Source: Leptolyngbya sp. DLM2.Bin15 (GTDB taxonomy: Bacteria > Cyanobacteriota > Cyanobacteriia > RECH01). From it: 35,922 nt of DNA. The translations under genes and the position numbers were made by a program. The DNA lies in the NCBI GenBank assembly GCA_007694125.1, contig RECH01000221.1, forward strand, positions 1-35,922, written 5' to 3'. The notes beneath the pieces are model-generated. The model saw nothing but the letters and a program-made list of their open reading frames with translations. It did no database searches and was not told the origin of the DNA. Position 1 is the first letter of the stretch; the number at the start of each line of letters is the position of its first letter. Shown here one piece after another: positions 17,599 through 25,235 of the stretch.

Positions 17599-19077
17599 CT
17601 AGAGAGAGCCAAAGCCTTTTTTCTTCTTGTCTTTCTTTTTCTTTTTGCCTGCGGTGCCGCCACCGGGGTAGCCCCGCCAGCCAGGACGTGGCCCACCTCC
17701 GCCCATGCCCGGCATCCCGCCGCCACCGCCAAAGGGATTGCCCATGCCGCCCATGCCTGGCATTCCCATCCCTGGCATCTGCCCGCTGCCCATTTGCTGC
17801 ATCATGGTGCGCATGCGCTGGAAATCGCTGACCAGCTTGCTGACATCATTGAGGCTGTGGCCCGACCCTTGGGCAACGCGCTTGCGGCGGCTGGGTGACC
17901 CGGACAGGATCTCTGGATTTTTGCGCTCCTCCTTGGTCATGGAGTTGATCATGGCTTCCGATCGCTTGAGCTGGACTTCGCCCTGCTCCAACTGATCACT
18001 GGAAATTTTGCCCATGCCGGGGATCAGCTTCATCAAGCCGCCCAAGGAACCCATGTTTTTCAACAGGCGCATTTGCTTGAGGAAGTCGTCAAAATCAAAC
18101 TGAGCCGAGAGGATTTTCTCCTGCATCTTCTCCGCTTCAGCAAAATCCACCTCTTCCTGGGCTTTTTCCACCAGGGTGAGCACATCACCCATGCCCAAAA
18201 TGCGGGAGGCCATGCGATCGGGGAAGAAGGGCTGTAGGGCTTCAACCTTTTCGCCCACCCCGATGAACTTAATCGGCTGTCCAGAAATACGGCGCACCGA
18301 CAGAGCTGCACCACCTCGGGTATCGCCATCCATCTTGGTGAGAATGGCACCGGTCACCCCAATTTGCTCATGGAAGGTGCGGGTGAGGTTGGCGGCCTCT
18401 TGCCCGGTCATGGCATCCACCACCAGCAAAACTTCGTGGGGCTGCACCATCTCCTTGACTTGGGCCAACTCGCCCATCATGTCTTGGTCAATTTGCAGCC
18501 GCCCTGCTGTGTCGATAATGACGGTATCAATGCCCTCTTCCCGGGCCCGCGCCACCCCTTGGCGGGCAATCTCCACGGGATTGGCATCGCTGCCGAGCTC
18601 AAACACCGGCACGTTGATCTGCTTACCCAGGGTGATCAACTGGTCGATCGCCGCCGGACGGTAGACGTCGGTGGCCACCAGCAGGGTAGAGCGATCTTGC
18701 TTACGCAGGTGCAGCGCTAGCTTGGCCGAGGCGGTGGTTTTCCCTGTCCCTTGCAAACCGGCCATCAGCACAATGGTGGGCCCTTCTTCCGCTTGGGCTA
18801 GGGGAGCATTGGTTTCCCCCATCACTTCCACAAGCTGATCGTAGACAAGTTTGATGAACTGTTGGTCAGGACGGACGCCGGAGATCACCTCCGCCCCTTG
18901 CGCCCGGGTTTGTACCTCAGCGACAAAGTCTTTCACCACCTGCAGACTGACATCGGCCTCCAGCAGCGCCCGCCTTACTTCCCGTAGGGCTTCCTGAATG
19001 TTGGCATCGGAAATCTTGTCTTGACCGCGAAGCTTTTTCCAGGCTCCTTCAAATCGCTCGGCTAGGGCATCAAACAT
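17599..19077 (-). CDS. ffh: Signal recognition particle protein Ffh (SRP54)
   Basis: 492-aa GTPase that binds 4.5S RNA and targets nascent membrane proteins to FtsY. The N domain (about 1-85) is followed by the G domain, with P-loop GLQGTGKTTASAKLA, DTAGRLQ, TKMDGDTRGG and the G5-region GVGEKVEAL. The methionine-rich M domain has the RNA-binding RRKRVAQGSGHSLNDV. The C-terminal tail is a Gly/Met/Pro repeat (PGMGMPGMGGMGNP) ending in lysines (KKKKKDKKKKGFGSL), normal for cyanobacterial Ffh. It precedes rpsP by 290 bp; no other gene lies in that gap. Confidence 0.97.
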   Translation of the reverse strand: MFDALAERFEGAWKKLRGQDKISDANIQEALREVRRALLEADVSLQVVKDFVAEVQTRAQGAEVISGVRPDQQFIKLVYDQLVEVMGETNAPLAQAEEGPTIVLMAGLQGTGKTTASAKLALHLRKQDRSTLLVATDVYRPAAIDQLITLGKQINVPVFELGSDANPVEIARQGVARAREEGIDTVIIDTAGRLQIDQDMMGELAQVKEMVQPHEVLLVVDAMTGQEAANLTRTFHEQIGVTGAILTKMDGDTRGGAALSVRRISGQPIKFIGVGEKVEALQPFFPDRMASRILGMGDVLTLVEKAQEEVDFAEAEKMQEKILSAQFDFDDFLKQMRLLKNMGSLGGLMKLIPGMGKISSDQLEQGEVQLKRSEAMINSMTKEERKNPEILSGSPSRRKRVAQGSGHSLNDVSKLVSDFQRMRTMMQQMGSGQMPGMGMPGMGGMGNPFGGGGGMPGMGGGGPRPGWRGYPGGGTAGKKKKKDKKKKGFGSL

Positions 19078-19180
19078 ACGTCAGGCTGGGGTTAGGGTCT
19101 ACAACAGGCGATCGCTTCCACAACAGAAGCGCGTCTTTCTCAATTCTAAAGGGTGAGGGGCGTCTCGATCGGCCAATTGG

Positions 19181-20038
19181 CTAGCGAGGCCAAACCCGTG
19201 GCATACAGGGAGGGCGATCGCTCCAGGTTTGGCGAACATCCTGCCAGACCTGGGTAAACCAACGGCGGGCAGCGCTGGAGGAGGGGCCACGATAGCGACA
19301 GAGGTAGCCCGACTGCAATTGGGTCACCCCGGCATCCCCCACCTGGTGCAGCTCTGCCCAAAGCGATCGCGCCCTTTCTATCTGATCAGGCTGGGGCGAT
19401 CGCCCCAGGATGGCAAAACTGCCGACGACGGGATAGCCTGCCAGACCGTGGGGGCTGGTGAGCAGGTCAGCACTGGCCGGTAGCCATTGGGGATCGATCC
19501 ACAGGGGTTTACCCTGCTGCCACACTTCCGTATGGGATCGCCACTCGCCTTCGGTGAAGGTTTCTTGGCGGGCGGTGCGGCCAAAGCGCGTGATCTCCCA
19601 GCCTAGCCATAGAGCCTGCTCCCCTAGCTCCACCCGAATGGTTTGGTGCAGCCGCCCTCCTTGGAACACGATGAGTTCTTGGGGCAGCCATTCCAGCCAG
19701 GCTCCGGCCCCTAGGGTTAGGGTGACCGATTGGGTCGCTGTTTCGCCAGCGCTGCCGTAGAGTTTATTAGCTGCTGCCGTGGTGAGGAGGGCATGGGTGT
19801 GCGGTGCTAGGTCTACTGTGGTGGACAAGCGATCGCCCCCAACAATGCCGCCGGCGGTGTGTAGCATGACGCCATGGCAAACCCCATCCTCGGGGTAAAA
19901 GGGTCGCTGAATTTTGTAAGGAGCGCGGGCGTGGCGATGGGCCAGGTAGGTGCGCCCGGTGTCATCGGTGTCAAAGCTTAGGTGCAACTGCCCGTGCCAT
20001 CCAGTGGGACGGTGGGACGCGATGGGGGCAGTGGTCAT
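19181..20038 (-). CDS. ureD: Urease accessory protein UreD
   Basis: 285 aa, family-typical length. UreD (UreH) is the chaperone that docks on apo-urease and recruits UreF/UreG for nickel delivery. Recognised from the start GWHGQLHLSFDTDDTGRTYLAHRHARAPYKIQRPFYP, the segment HTAGGIVGGDRLSTTVDLAPH, LTTAAANKLYGS, and the conserved WLPQELIVFQGG. No other urease gene (ureABC, E, F, G) is in the window, so the gene stands alone here; scattered urease genes are usual in cyanobacteria. The product of the URC route in this same window includes urea, so the presence of urease would be consistent. Confidence 0.95.
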   Translation of the reverse strand: MTTAPIASHRPTGWHGQLHLSFDTDDTGRTYLAHRHARAPYKIQRPFYPEDGVCHGVMLHTAGGIVGGDRLSTTVDLAPHTHALLTTAAANKLYGSAGETATQSVTLTLGAGAWLEWLPQELIVFQGGRLHQTIRVELGEQALWLGWEITRFGRTARQETFTEGEWRSHTEVWQQGKPLWIDPQWLPASADLLTSPHGLAGYPVVGSFAILGRSPQPDQIERARSLWAELHQVGDAGVTQLQSGYLCRYRGPSSSAARRWFTQVWQDVRQTWSDRPPCMPRVWPR

Positions 20039-20149
20039 GGCAATCTCTAAAGGGGTGTGAGGAGAAGCGATCGCCGCCTATTCTACCAAGATCCGTCGCT
20101 GTACTTTGCTCATGGTCAAGATTTGGAAGCAACTGTCCGAGGGCGATTC

Positions 20150-21421
20150 TTAGCGCATCTGCGACGGAAATTCTCCCGTTTGCACCGTCAAGGATCGGGT
20201 GGCACCCTCACGCCATAGGCTGATCTGCAGGCGATCGCCCACATTACTACTGCGTACCATGTCTTGAATATCCTGACCGGTGGCGATCGCCTCCCCATTG
20301 ATCTCCTGAATCACGTCTCCCGCTTGCAGACCGCTGAGGGATGCAGGAGAGCCCGGCGCAACCTCTACCACCACTACCCCCTGATCAATATCGAGTCGCT
20401 GGGCACGGTTGAGATTCGCATTCAGCTCCTGCTTAACACTCTCGTTCAGTTCCACCATGCGAATGCCTAGGTAGGGATGCTGAACGCGGCCATTGGCAAT
20501 GAGCTGGTTGGCAATATCCTGCACCACGTTGATGGGAATTGCAAAGCCTAGCCCCTGAGCCCCGCCAATGATCGCCGTATTCATGCCGATCACCTGGCCG
20601 CGATCGTTCAACAGCGGCCCGCCGGAGTTGCCGGGGTTAATGGCGGCATCGGTTTGAATAAAGCTCACCTGCTTGTCGGGAATGCGGACATCGGCACTGC
20701 TGCGCCCCGTGGCGCTGATGATGCCAGCGGTGACCGTATTGTCTAGCCCGAGGGGGTTACCAATGGCGATCGCCCATTCCCCAGGACGGATCTGCTCGGC
20801 ATTTCCCAAGCGCACAATCGGCAAGTTGCTAGCGCTAATGCGAATCACCGCCACATCGGTGACCGGATCCTGTCCCACCACTTCCCCTTCAAATTCTCGA
20901 CCATCCCGCAGGGTGACGGTGACCCGATCGGCTCCATCAATCACATGGGCATTGGTAATCACCAGACCGTCATCCGCCAAGATAAAGCCTGAGCCAATGC
21001 CGTCGGTCATCTGTCCCATGTTGGGAGAGCCGCTGTTGCCAAAAAATCGCCGTAATGCCGGATCGTCAAAACTGCCTGGCAAAACGGCCACCCGCCGTTG
21101 GGCATCAATGCGCACCACCGCCGGCCCCACATCATCTACCACATCGGCAATGAAACTATCCCCGCGAGCTGCCAAGACCTGCCCCGAGGTCCCCAGGACG
21201 GGATCCGGCGTGGAGCGATCGCTACTGGCCGCTGTTAGCTCTATGGGCGGCGATGAACCGGCCCGCTCGGGTGTGGCGGCTAGCCAACGATCGACTAAAA
21301 CAATACTAGAAGCACCTATAACGGTTAATAGAACATATAAGCTAATACGAGCCAGCGACGCACCCCGAGATGACGGTGATAATGAAGATAAATCTGTCCA
21401 CTGTGGTTTATGTTGTGCCAT
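20150..21421 (-). CDS. HtrA/DegP-like serine protease (HhoA/HhoB/HtrA family)
   Basis: A membrane-anchored or periplasmic trypsin-like protease of about 423 aa that removes damaged proteins. An N-terminal membrane segment (ISLYVLLTVIGASSIVLV) is followed by the protease domain with catalytic His161 (VITNAHVIDGAD), Asp191 (TDVAVIRIS) and Ser268 (NPGNSGGPLLN), in track numbering. One PDZ domain closes the protein (SLSGLQAGDVIQEINGEAI). ATG 21421 is preferred over the track's TTG 21427 because AGGAGA is placed 7 bases before it. Cyanobacteria have three such paralogues; I cannot tell which one this is. Confidence 0.93.
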   Translation of the reverse strand: MAQHKPQWTDLSSLSPSSRGASLARISLYVLLTVIGASSIVLVDRWLAATPERAGSSPPIELTAASSDRSTPDPVLGTSGQVLAARGDSFIADVVDDVGPAVVRIDAQRRVAVLPGSFDDPALRRFFGNSGSPNMGQMTDGIGSGFILADDGLVITNAHVIDGADRVTVTLRDGREFEGEVVGQDPVTDVAVIRISASNLPIVRLGNAEQIRPGEWAIAIGNPLGLDNTVTAGIISATGRSSADVRIPDKQVSFIQTDAAINPGNSGGPLLNDRGQVIGMNTAIIGGAQGLGFAIPINVVQDIANQLIANGRVQHPYLGIRMVELNESVKQELNANLNRAQRLDIDQGVVVVEVAPGSPASLSGLQAGDVIQEINGEAIATGQDIQDMVRSSNVGDRLQISLWREGATRSLTVQTGEFPSQMR

Positions 21422-21720
21422 GACCAATCTCCTGGTTCTATACCCGACGCAACGCCGGCGATCGCAAGTTCTACCTAGAACCCTTCATCCCACGGCTGGA
21501 CGAGGGCAGACTTGGGTGTAAGGGACATCTTAAGTTCTCATCTCTAGCCTAAGAGACCTATATGGCGGAGATATGACAGTCATATTCCAAAGATATGGAG
21601 CCTGAGCGATCGTTATCCTGAAGACTGCGATCGCTAAGACCTTGATTTCATCAGCCATTCGCCCTAGTTTGACTCACCCACAGCAATTTGTCACATCAAG
21701 TTCATGTAAATCACAAACGG

Positions 21721-21749
21721 TTGACACATCCCCTTGATACGGTTAAGTC
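21721..21749 (+). promoter_or_regulatory. Promoter of the candidate small RNA
   Basis: A perfect -35 TTGACA (21721-21726) with a 17-base spacer to TAAGTC (21744-21749) as the -10. This predicts a start near 21756, just before the structured region. Confidence 0.5.
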
Positions 21750-21755
21750 ATCAGG

Positions 21756-21841
21756 TGAATGAATGCAAGGGAGGAGCAGGGATTGCCCTCGTTGAGATTA
21801 TCTCGTCGAGGAACCAGCAATTCAAACTGCTCCTTTTTTTT
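21756..21841 (+). ncRNA. Candidate small RNA with intrinsic terminator
   Basis: A free-standing transcript of about 85 nt is suggested. After the promoter the sequence folds with an inner stem CCTCG...CGAGG (around 21787-21811). An outer stem GGAGCAG/CTGCTCC (about 21773-21779 with 21827-21833) is followed directly by T8. This is the pattern of a small RNA with a rho-independent terminator. It does not match the motifs I know for Yfr1 or Yfr2. A 57-codon frame starting with ATG at 21759 crosses it but has no recognisable product and runs through the terminator, so an attenuator or leader for the downstream gene is the main alternative. Confidence 0.55.
21773..21841 (+). terminator. Intrinsic terminator (GGAGCAG...CTGCTCC-T8)
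   Basis: Seven-base outer stem with a nested hairpin, then eight T residues (21834-21841). Confidence 0.6.
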
Positions 21842-22005
21842 GTCTAGTTTTTGGTCTGGAAGGTTTATTGAAAAGGTTGGGGCTAAAAACTCACCTGCAG
21901 AGCTGGTTCACCATTCTTGAATTCACCACTATCGAACTGCCCAGGTCTTGATAGAGTAGGTAGCGGGCGATCGCCCCACTTGCATTTTCCCGGTGAAATT
22001 CAGCT

Positions 22006-23277
22006 ATGACTACTGTCCTGTTGCCAGCCGTGCGCCTTCTCGATCCCATTCGCCAAACGGATGGCGTAGCGGATGTACTGGTTCAAGACGGGATGATCCA
22101 AGCGATCGCGCCCACCATCGATGCACCACCGGACACCCTGATTTGCGATCGCCCCGGCCTGGTCATGGGCCCAGGGTTGGTGGATCTCTACAGCACCAGC
22201 GGTGAGCCGGGGTATGAGTCGCGGGAGACGTTGGACTCGTTGCTCAATGCCGCCGTGGCTGGAGGGTTTACCCGGCTGACGCTGTTGCCCCATATGCAGC
22301 CGCCTATGGACAGCCCGGCCATGGCCACCTGGCTGCGATCGCGGCTCCAGACCTGTGCTAGCGCGGTGCGCGTTGAGCTGTGGGGTGCTTTAACCCAAGG
22401 ACTGGAGGGCGATCGCATGGCAGAGGTCGCCGATTTGTCCGAGGCGGGGGTGATGGGCTTTACTGATGGCCAGCCCATCGCCCAACTGAACCTGCTGCAT
22501 CGTTTACTCGACTACCTGACGCCCTATGGGAAACCCTTGGCGCTGTGGTGCTGCGATCGCACTCTCACCTACGGCGGCACGGCCCGAGAAGGACAGGACT
22601 CGATTCGTCTTGGGCTTCCCGGTCATCCGGCCATGGCGGAAACGGCAGCGATCGCAGCGGTGCTGGAATGTTTAACCCCAGCGTCGCCACCGGTGCATTT
22701 CATGCGGATCTCCACGGCCCGCAGTGTGGAGCTGATCCAGCAGGGCAAGCAGCGCGGCTTGCCGATGACTGCCAGCACAACCTGGATGCACCTGCTTTGG
22801 ACGACGGCAGATTTGGAGCATTATGATCCCAACCTCCGGCTCGATCCCCCCTTAGGAACACCAGCGGATCGAGCGGCCCTCGTCCAGGCGATCGCCACGG
22901 GGGTGCTCGATGCGATCGCCGTCGATCATACGCCCCACACCTACGAAGACAAGACCGTTGCCTTCAATGAAGCGCCCCCTGGAGCCATTGGTCTAGAACT
23001 AGCCCTGCCTTTGCTCTGGGAGGCCTTTGTGGCCACTAGCCAATGGGATGCCCTCACCCTGTGGAGCTGCTTGAGTACGCATCCTGCCCTCTGCCTCCAG
23101 CAAGAACCGCCCCAGATTGCCGTGGGGCAGCCGGCAGAACTGACCCTGTTTGACCCCCATGCCGACTGGACCGTGACCCGACCAACCCTCCAGTCGCGAT
23201 CGCACAATACGCCATACCTAGGGCGATCGCTGCGCGGTCGAGTGATTCCCTGGGCGCAATTGGTGAGGGAATCCTAG
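22006..23277 (+). CDS. Dihydroorotase-like protein, metal site degraded
   Basis: 423 aa of the amidohydrolase fold, closest by eye to dihydroorotases (PyrC/PyrX). The usual HxH of 'GLIDVHVHLREPG' is here GLVDLYSTSGEPG (Tyr62/Thr64). The His of 'HCED' is Trp181 (ALWCCD). The metal His of 'CHVST' is Arg234 (FMRISTA), and 'TPHH' is TTWMH (260-262). Only the late Asp307 (VDHTPHT) is kept. I infer that it cannot hydrolyse dihydroorotate. Non-catalytic dihydroorotase paralogues are known in bacteria as structural partners of aspartate transcarbamoylase, a reasonable guess here. Start ATG 22006 has no clear ribosome-binding site. Codon use and HIP1 content match the neighbours. A different metal-independent activity is possible. 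Confidence 0.85.
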   Translation: MTTVLLPAVRLLDPIRQTDGVADVLVQDGMIQAIAPTIDAPPDTLICDRPGLVMGPGLVDLYSTSGEPGYESRETLDSLLNAAVAGGFTRLTLLPHMQPPMDSPAMATWLRSRLQTCASAVRVELWGALTQGLEGDRMAEVADLSEAGVMGFTDGQPIAQLNLLHRLLDYLTPYGKPLALWCCDRTLTYGGTAREGQDSIRLGLPGHPAMAETAAIAAVLECLTPASPPVHFMRISTARSVELIQQGKQRGLPMTASTTWMHLLWTTADLEHYDPNLRLDPPLGTPADRAALVQAIATGVLDAIAVDHTPHTYEDKTVAFNEAPPGAIGLELALPLLWEAFVATSQWDALTLWSCLSTHPALCLQQEPPQIAVGQPAELTLFDPHADWTVTRPTLQSRSHNTPYLGRSLRGRVIPWAQLVRES

Positions 23278-23304
23278 GAATGAGCTAAAGGGACGACCTA
23301 CAGG

Positions 23305-23979
23305 CTACAGGGATAGACGAAAGCCTTGACCTAGGGGCAACGCTGCCACCCAAGGGCGATCGCCCCCATAGCTTTGGTCGGGATAAATGGGCAGGGGATC
23401 GATGCCCCCAATGCGGTTGAGGGGCCAAAAGCGAACAACGGCCCGTCCGATAATGTCATCTTCATGGACATAGCCCCAGAAATGACTGTCGTTGCTGCGA
23501 TTGCGGTTATCGCCTAGGACAAAGTATGACTGCTCAGGAATGGTGGTGGGGCCCCATTCATAGTTGGGAGCTTCGGCAATGTATGGTTCGATGATCGGCT
23601 GATTGTTGACATAAACCTGCCCACCGGCAATCCTGACCGTATCTCCCGGCAGCCCCACCACGCGCTTAATCAGGGCATCGCGGAATTCGGGCTGTTGACG
23701 GCGCAACCCTTCGGGAGGATCAAAGACAATGATTTCGCCCCGAGTGGGTAGACGAAAGTAGTAGGAGACTTTTTCGATAATTAAGCGATCGTCTACTTGG
23801 AGTGTCGGCAGCATCGATTCGGTGGGAATAAACCGTGCTTCGGCAATGAAATGACGGATGCCGATGGCTAGCACGATGCTCACACCAAAGATTTTTACCC
23901 ACTCTACCCATCCATCTTCTTCGGTCTCGTGGGTGTTGGCATGGGAATTAGAACTTAGCGGTTTGGGGCGTTCACTCAT
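23305..23979 (-). CDS. lepB: Signal peptidase I (first of a tandem pair)
   Basis: 224 aa type I signal peptidase that cleaves Sec/Tat signal peptides at the outer face of the plasma or thylakoid membrane. One N-terminal membrane segment (IFGVSIVLAIGIRHFIA), then box B with catalytic Ser54 (IPTESMLPTL), Lys105 in ALIKRVVGLPGD, and box E LGDNRNRSNDSHFWG are present. The C-terminus is slightly longer than in the neighbour. It lies about 100 bp downstream of the second lepB on the same strand; the two share most core motifs and look like a tandem duplication. Confidence 0.95.
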   Translation of the reverse strand: MSERPKPLSSNSHANTHETEEDGWVEWVKIFGVSIVLAIGIRHFIAEARFIPTESMLPTLQVDDRLIIEKVSYYFRLPTRGEIIVFDPPEGLRRQQPEFRDALIKRVVGLPGDTVRIAGGQVYVNNQPIIEPYIAEAPNYEWGPTTIPEQSYFVLGDNRNRSNDSHFWGYVHEDDIIGRAVVRFWPLNRIGGIDPLPIYPDQSYGGDRPWVAALPLGQGFRLSL

Positions 23980-24075
23980 TCAACTCGTCCGGTGATAGGG
24001 CATGGGTGCATCCGGCATTTGATTCTAGACTGCGACCTGCTTCGGGGCAAGCGATCGCTTCGGTCTCCACTGTCC

Positions 24076-24696
24076 TTAGTTCACAAGTTGCTGGTTCCCG
24101 TCCTCTGGGTAGAGGAGTGCTGGAGTGACAGCCCCAAGGCGATTGGGGGGCCAAAACCGCACCGCTGCCCGTCCGATAATCGTCTCCCGAGGTACATAGC
24201 CCCAGAAGTGGCTGTCTAAACTATTGTTGCGATTGTCGCCCAACACCAAATAGGACTTCTCAGGCACCACTGCCGGGCCCCAGACATAGGTCGGCTCTGC
24301 AGCAATGTAGGGTTCATCTAGGGGGGCTCCATTGATCAACACTTGACCATGGATCACTTGAACGGTTTCGCCGGGTAAGCCAATTACCCGTTTGATAAAG
24401 GCAAAGCGAAAATCTGGATTTTGCTCCTGTAAGTCTTCCCGAGGCATAAAGACCACCACATCACCCCGAGCTGGATCCTGGAAACGGTAGCTGAGTTTTT
24501 CGACCACCAGGTGATCGTTCACTTGCAGGGTCGGCACCATCGATTCGGTGGGAATATAGCGGGCTTCTGCAATAAAATGCCGGATGCCCAGGGACATAAA
24601 TAAACTCAGCCCAACGACTTTTAAGACTTCTCTCCAAGGATTGGCTTGGGAGTGGGGGGTGGAGCGATCGCGACGCACAGACTTCATAGGCAACAT
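24076..24696 (-). CDS. lepB: Signal peptidase I (second of a tandem pair)
   Basis: 206 aa with the same layout as the neighbour: membrane segment VVGLSLFMSLGIRHFIA, Ser52 (IPTESMVPTL), Lys102 (AFIKRVIGLPGE), LGDNRNNSLDSHFWG. The start could be ATG 24696 or ATG 24687 (MKSVRR); neither has a convincing Shine-Dalgarno. Cyanobacteria often have two LepB enzymes with different thylakoid and plasma-membrane duties; here they are adjacent, suggesting local duplication or co-expression. Confidence 0.93.
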   Translation of the reverse strand: MLPMKSVRRDRSTPHSQANPWREVLKVVGLSLFMSLGIRHFIAEARYIPTESMVPTLQVNDHLVVEKLSYRFQDPARGDVVVFMPREDLQEQNPDFRFAFIKRVIGLPGETVQVIHGQVLINGAPLDEPYIAAEPTYVWGPAVVPEKSYLVLGDNRNNSLDSHFWGYVPRETIIGRAAVRFWPPNRLGAVTPALLYPEDGNQQLVN

Positions 24697-24900
24697 TTAG
24701 GAACTATCACAGACAACTAGGATGCCACTAGGGGATCCACCGGTGCCTTGAATGGTATGGACAGCTTTCGGGCAGCAGCGGGTTGACGTTGAACCAGGGT
24801 GTGATCTGGAAACATAAAGGCTATCGCAATTCTAGCGAAGATGGTTTGGAAATCCGCTAGGTTTGCACTATGACCCGTTGTCTACTTCGACTCAGGTATT

Positions 24901-25182
24901 CATCAATACGGCTGCTTCATCCGTATTGATCCGCCACGCTTCTAGGATCATGCCGGCTGGGGCTCACCAGGATGGAGACGTCTTGATTGAGAACGGAGCG
25001 ATCGCCCAAGTGGGCACCGATCTGTGGGATCTGTAGTGGATCTGTAGTGGATTTGTAGTGGATTTGTAGTGGATCTGTAGGCAGATAGGGACATAGACGT
25101 CACCGGGCTGAGGTTGTTGCCAGGGGTGATCGATCCCCAGGTGCATTTACGGGAAGCGGGGCTGGACTATGAAGATCTCGGC
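24901..25182 (+). pseudogene. pyrC: Dihydroorotase remnant interrupted by tandem repeat
   Basis: Two pieces of a dihydroorotase N-terminus are readable. The first (24901-25036) gives SSVLIRHASRIMPAGAH then GDVLIENGAIAQVGTD, and ends at a TAG created inside an 11-bp tandem array. The second (about 25093-25182), in a different frame, gives [20 protein letters not shown] and [10 protein letters not shown], the start of the metal-binding strand. After DLG the homology stops; the remaining 300 or so residues are gone. No ATG opens the first piece (it reads FINTAASSV; the start may have mutated). The 60-aa ORF at 25114 in the track is part of this remnant, not a gene. This is a different dihydroorotase subfamily from the intact-length paralogue at 22006. 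Confidence 0.8.
25027..25081 (+). repeat. 11-bp x5 tandem array within the dihydroorotase remnant
   Basis: Five head-to-tail copies of GGATCTGTAGT (with C/T variation in two units). Each unit carries TAG, and the array marks the exact junction where the dihydroorotase reading frame breaks. Confidence 0.85.
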
Positions 25183-25235
25183 CTACGAGAGAATGAGCCT
25201 TTCAGCTTATCCCAACCTCTTGTTCCAACCTCAGG

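Larger units (their letters stand above)
21422..22005. other. Intergenic region holding a small RNA gene
   Basis: 584 bp between the divergent protease gene and the dihydroorotase-like gene. The main content is the candidate small RNA at about 21721-21841. The rest has no visible gene. Confidence 0.55.

Noticed and set aside
21759-21932. 57-codon ORF across the small RNA
   Set aside because: Runs through the terminator and T8 and has no homology I recognise; considered chance.
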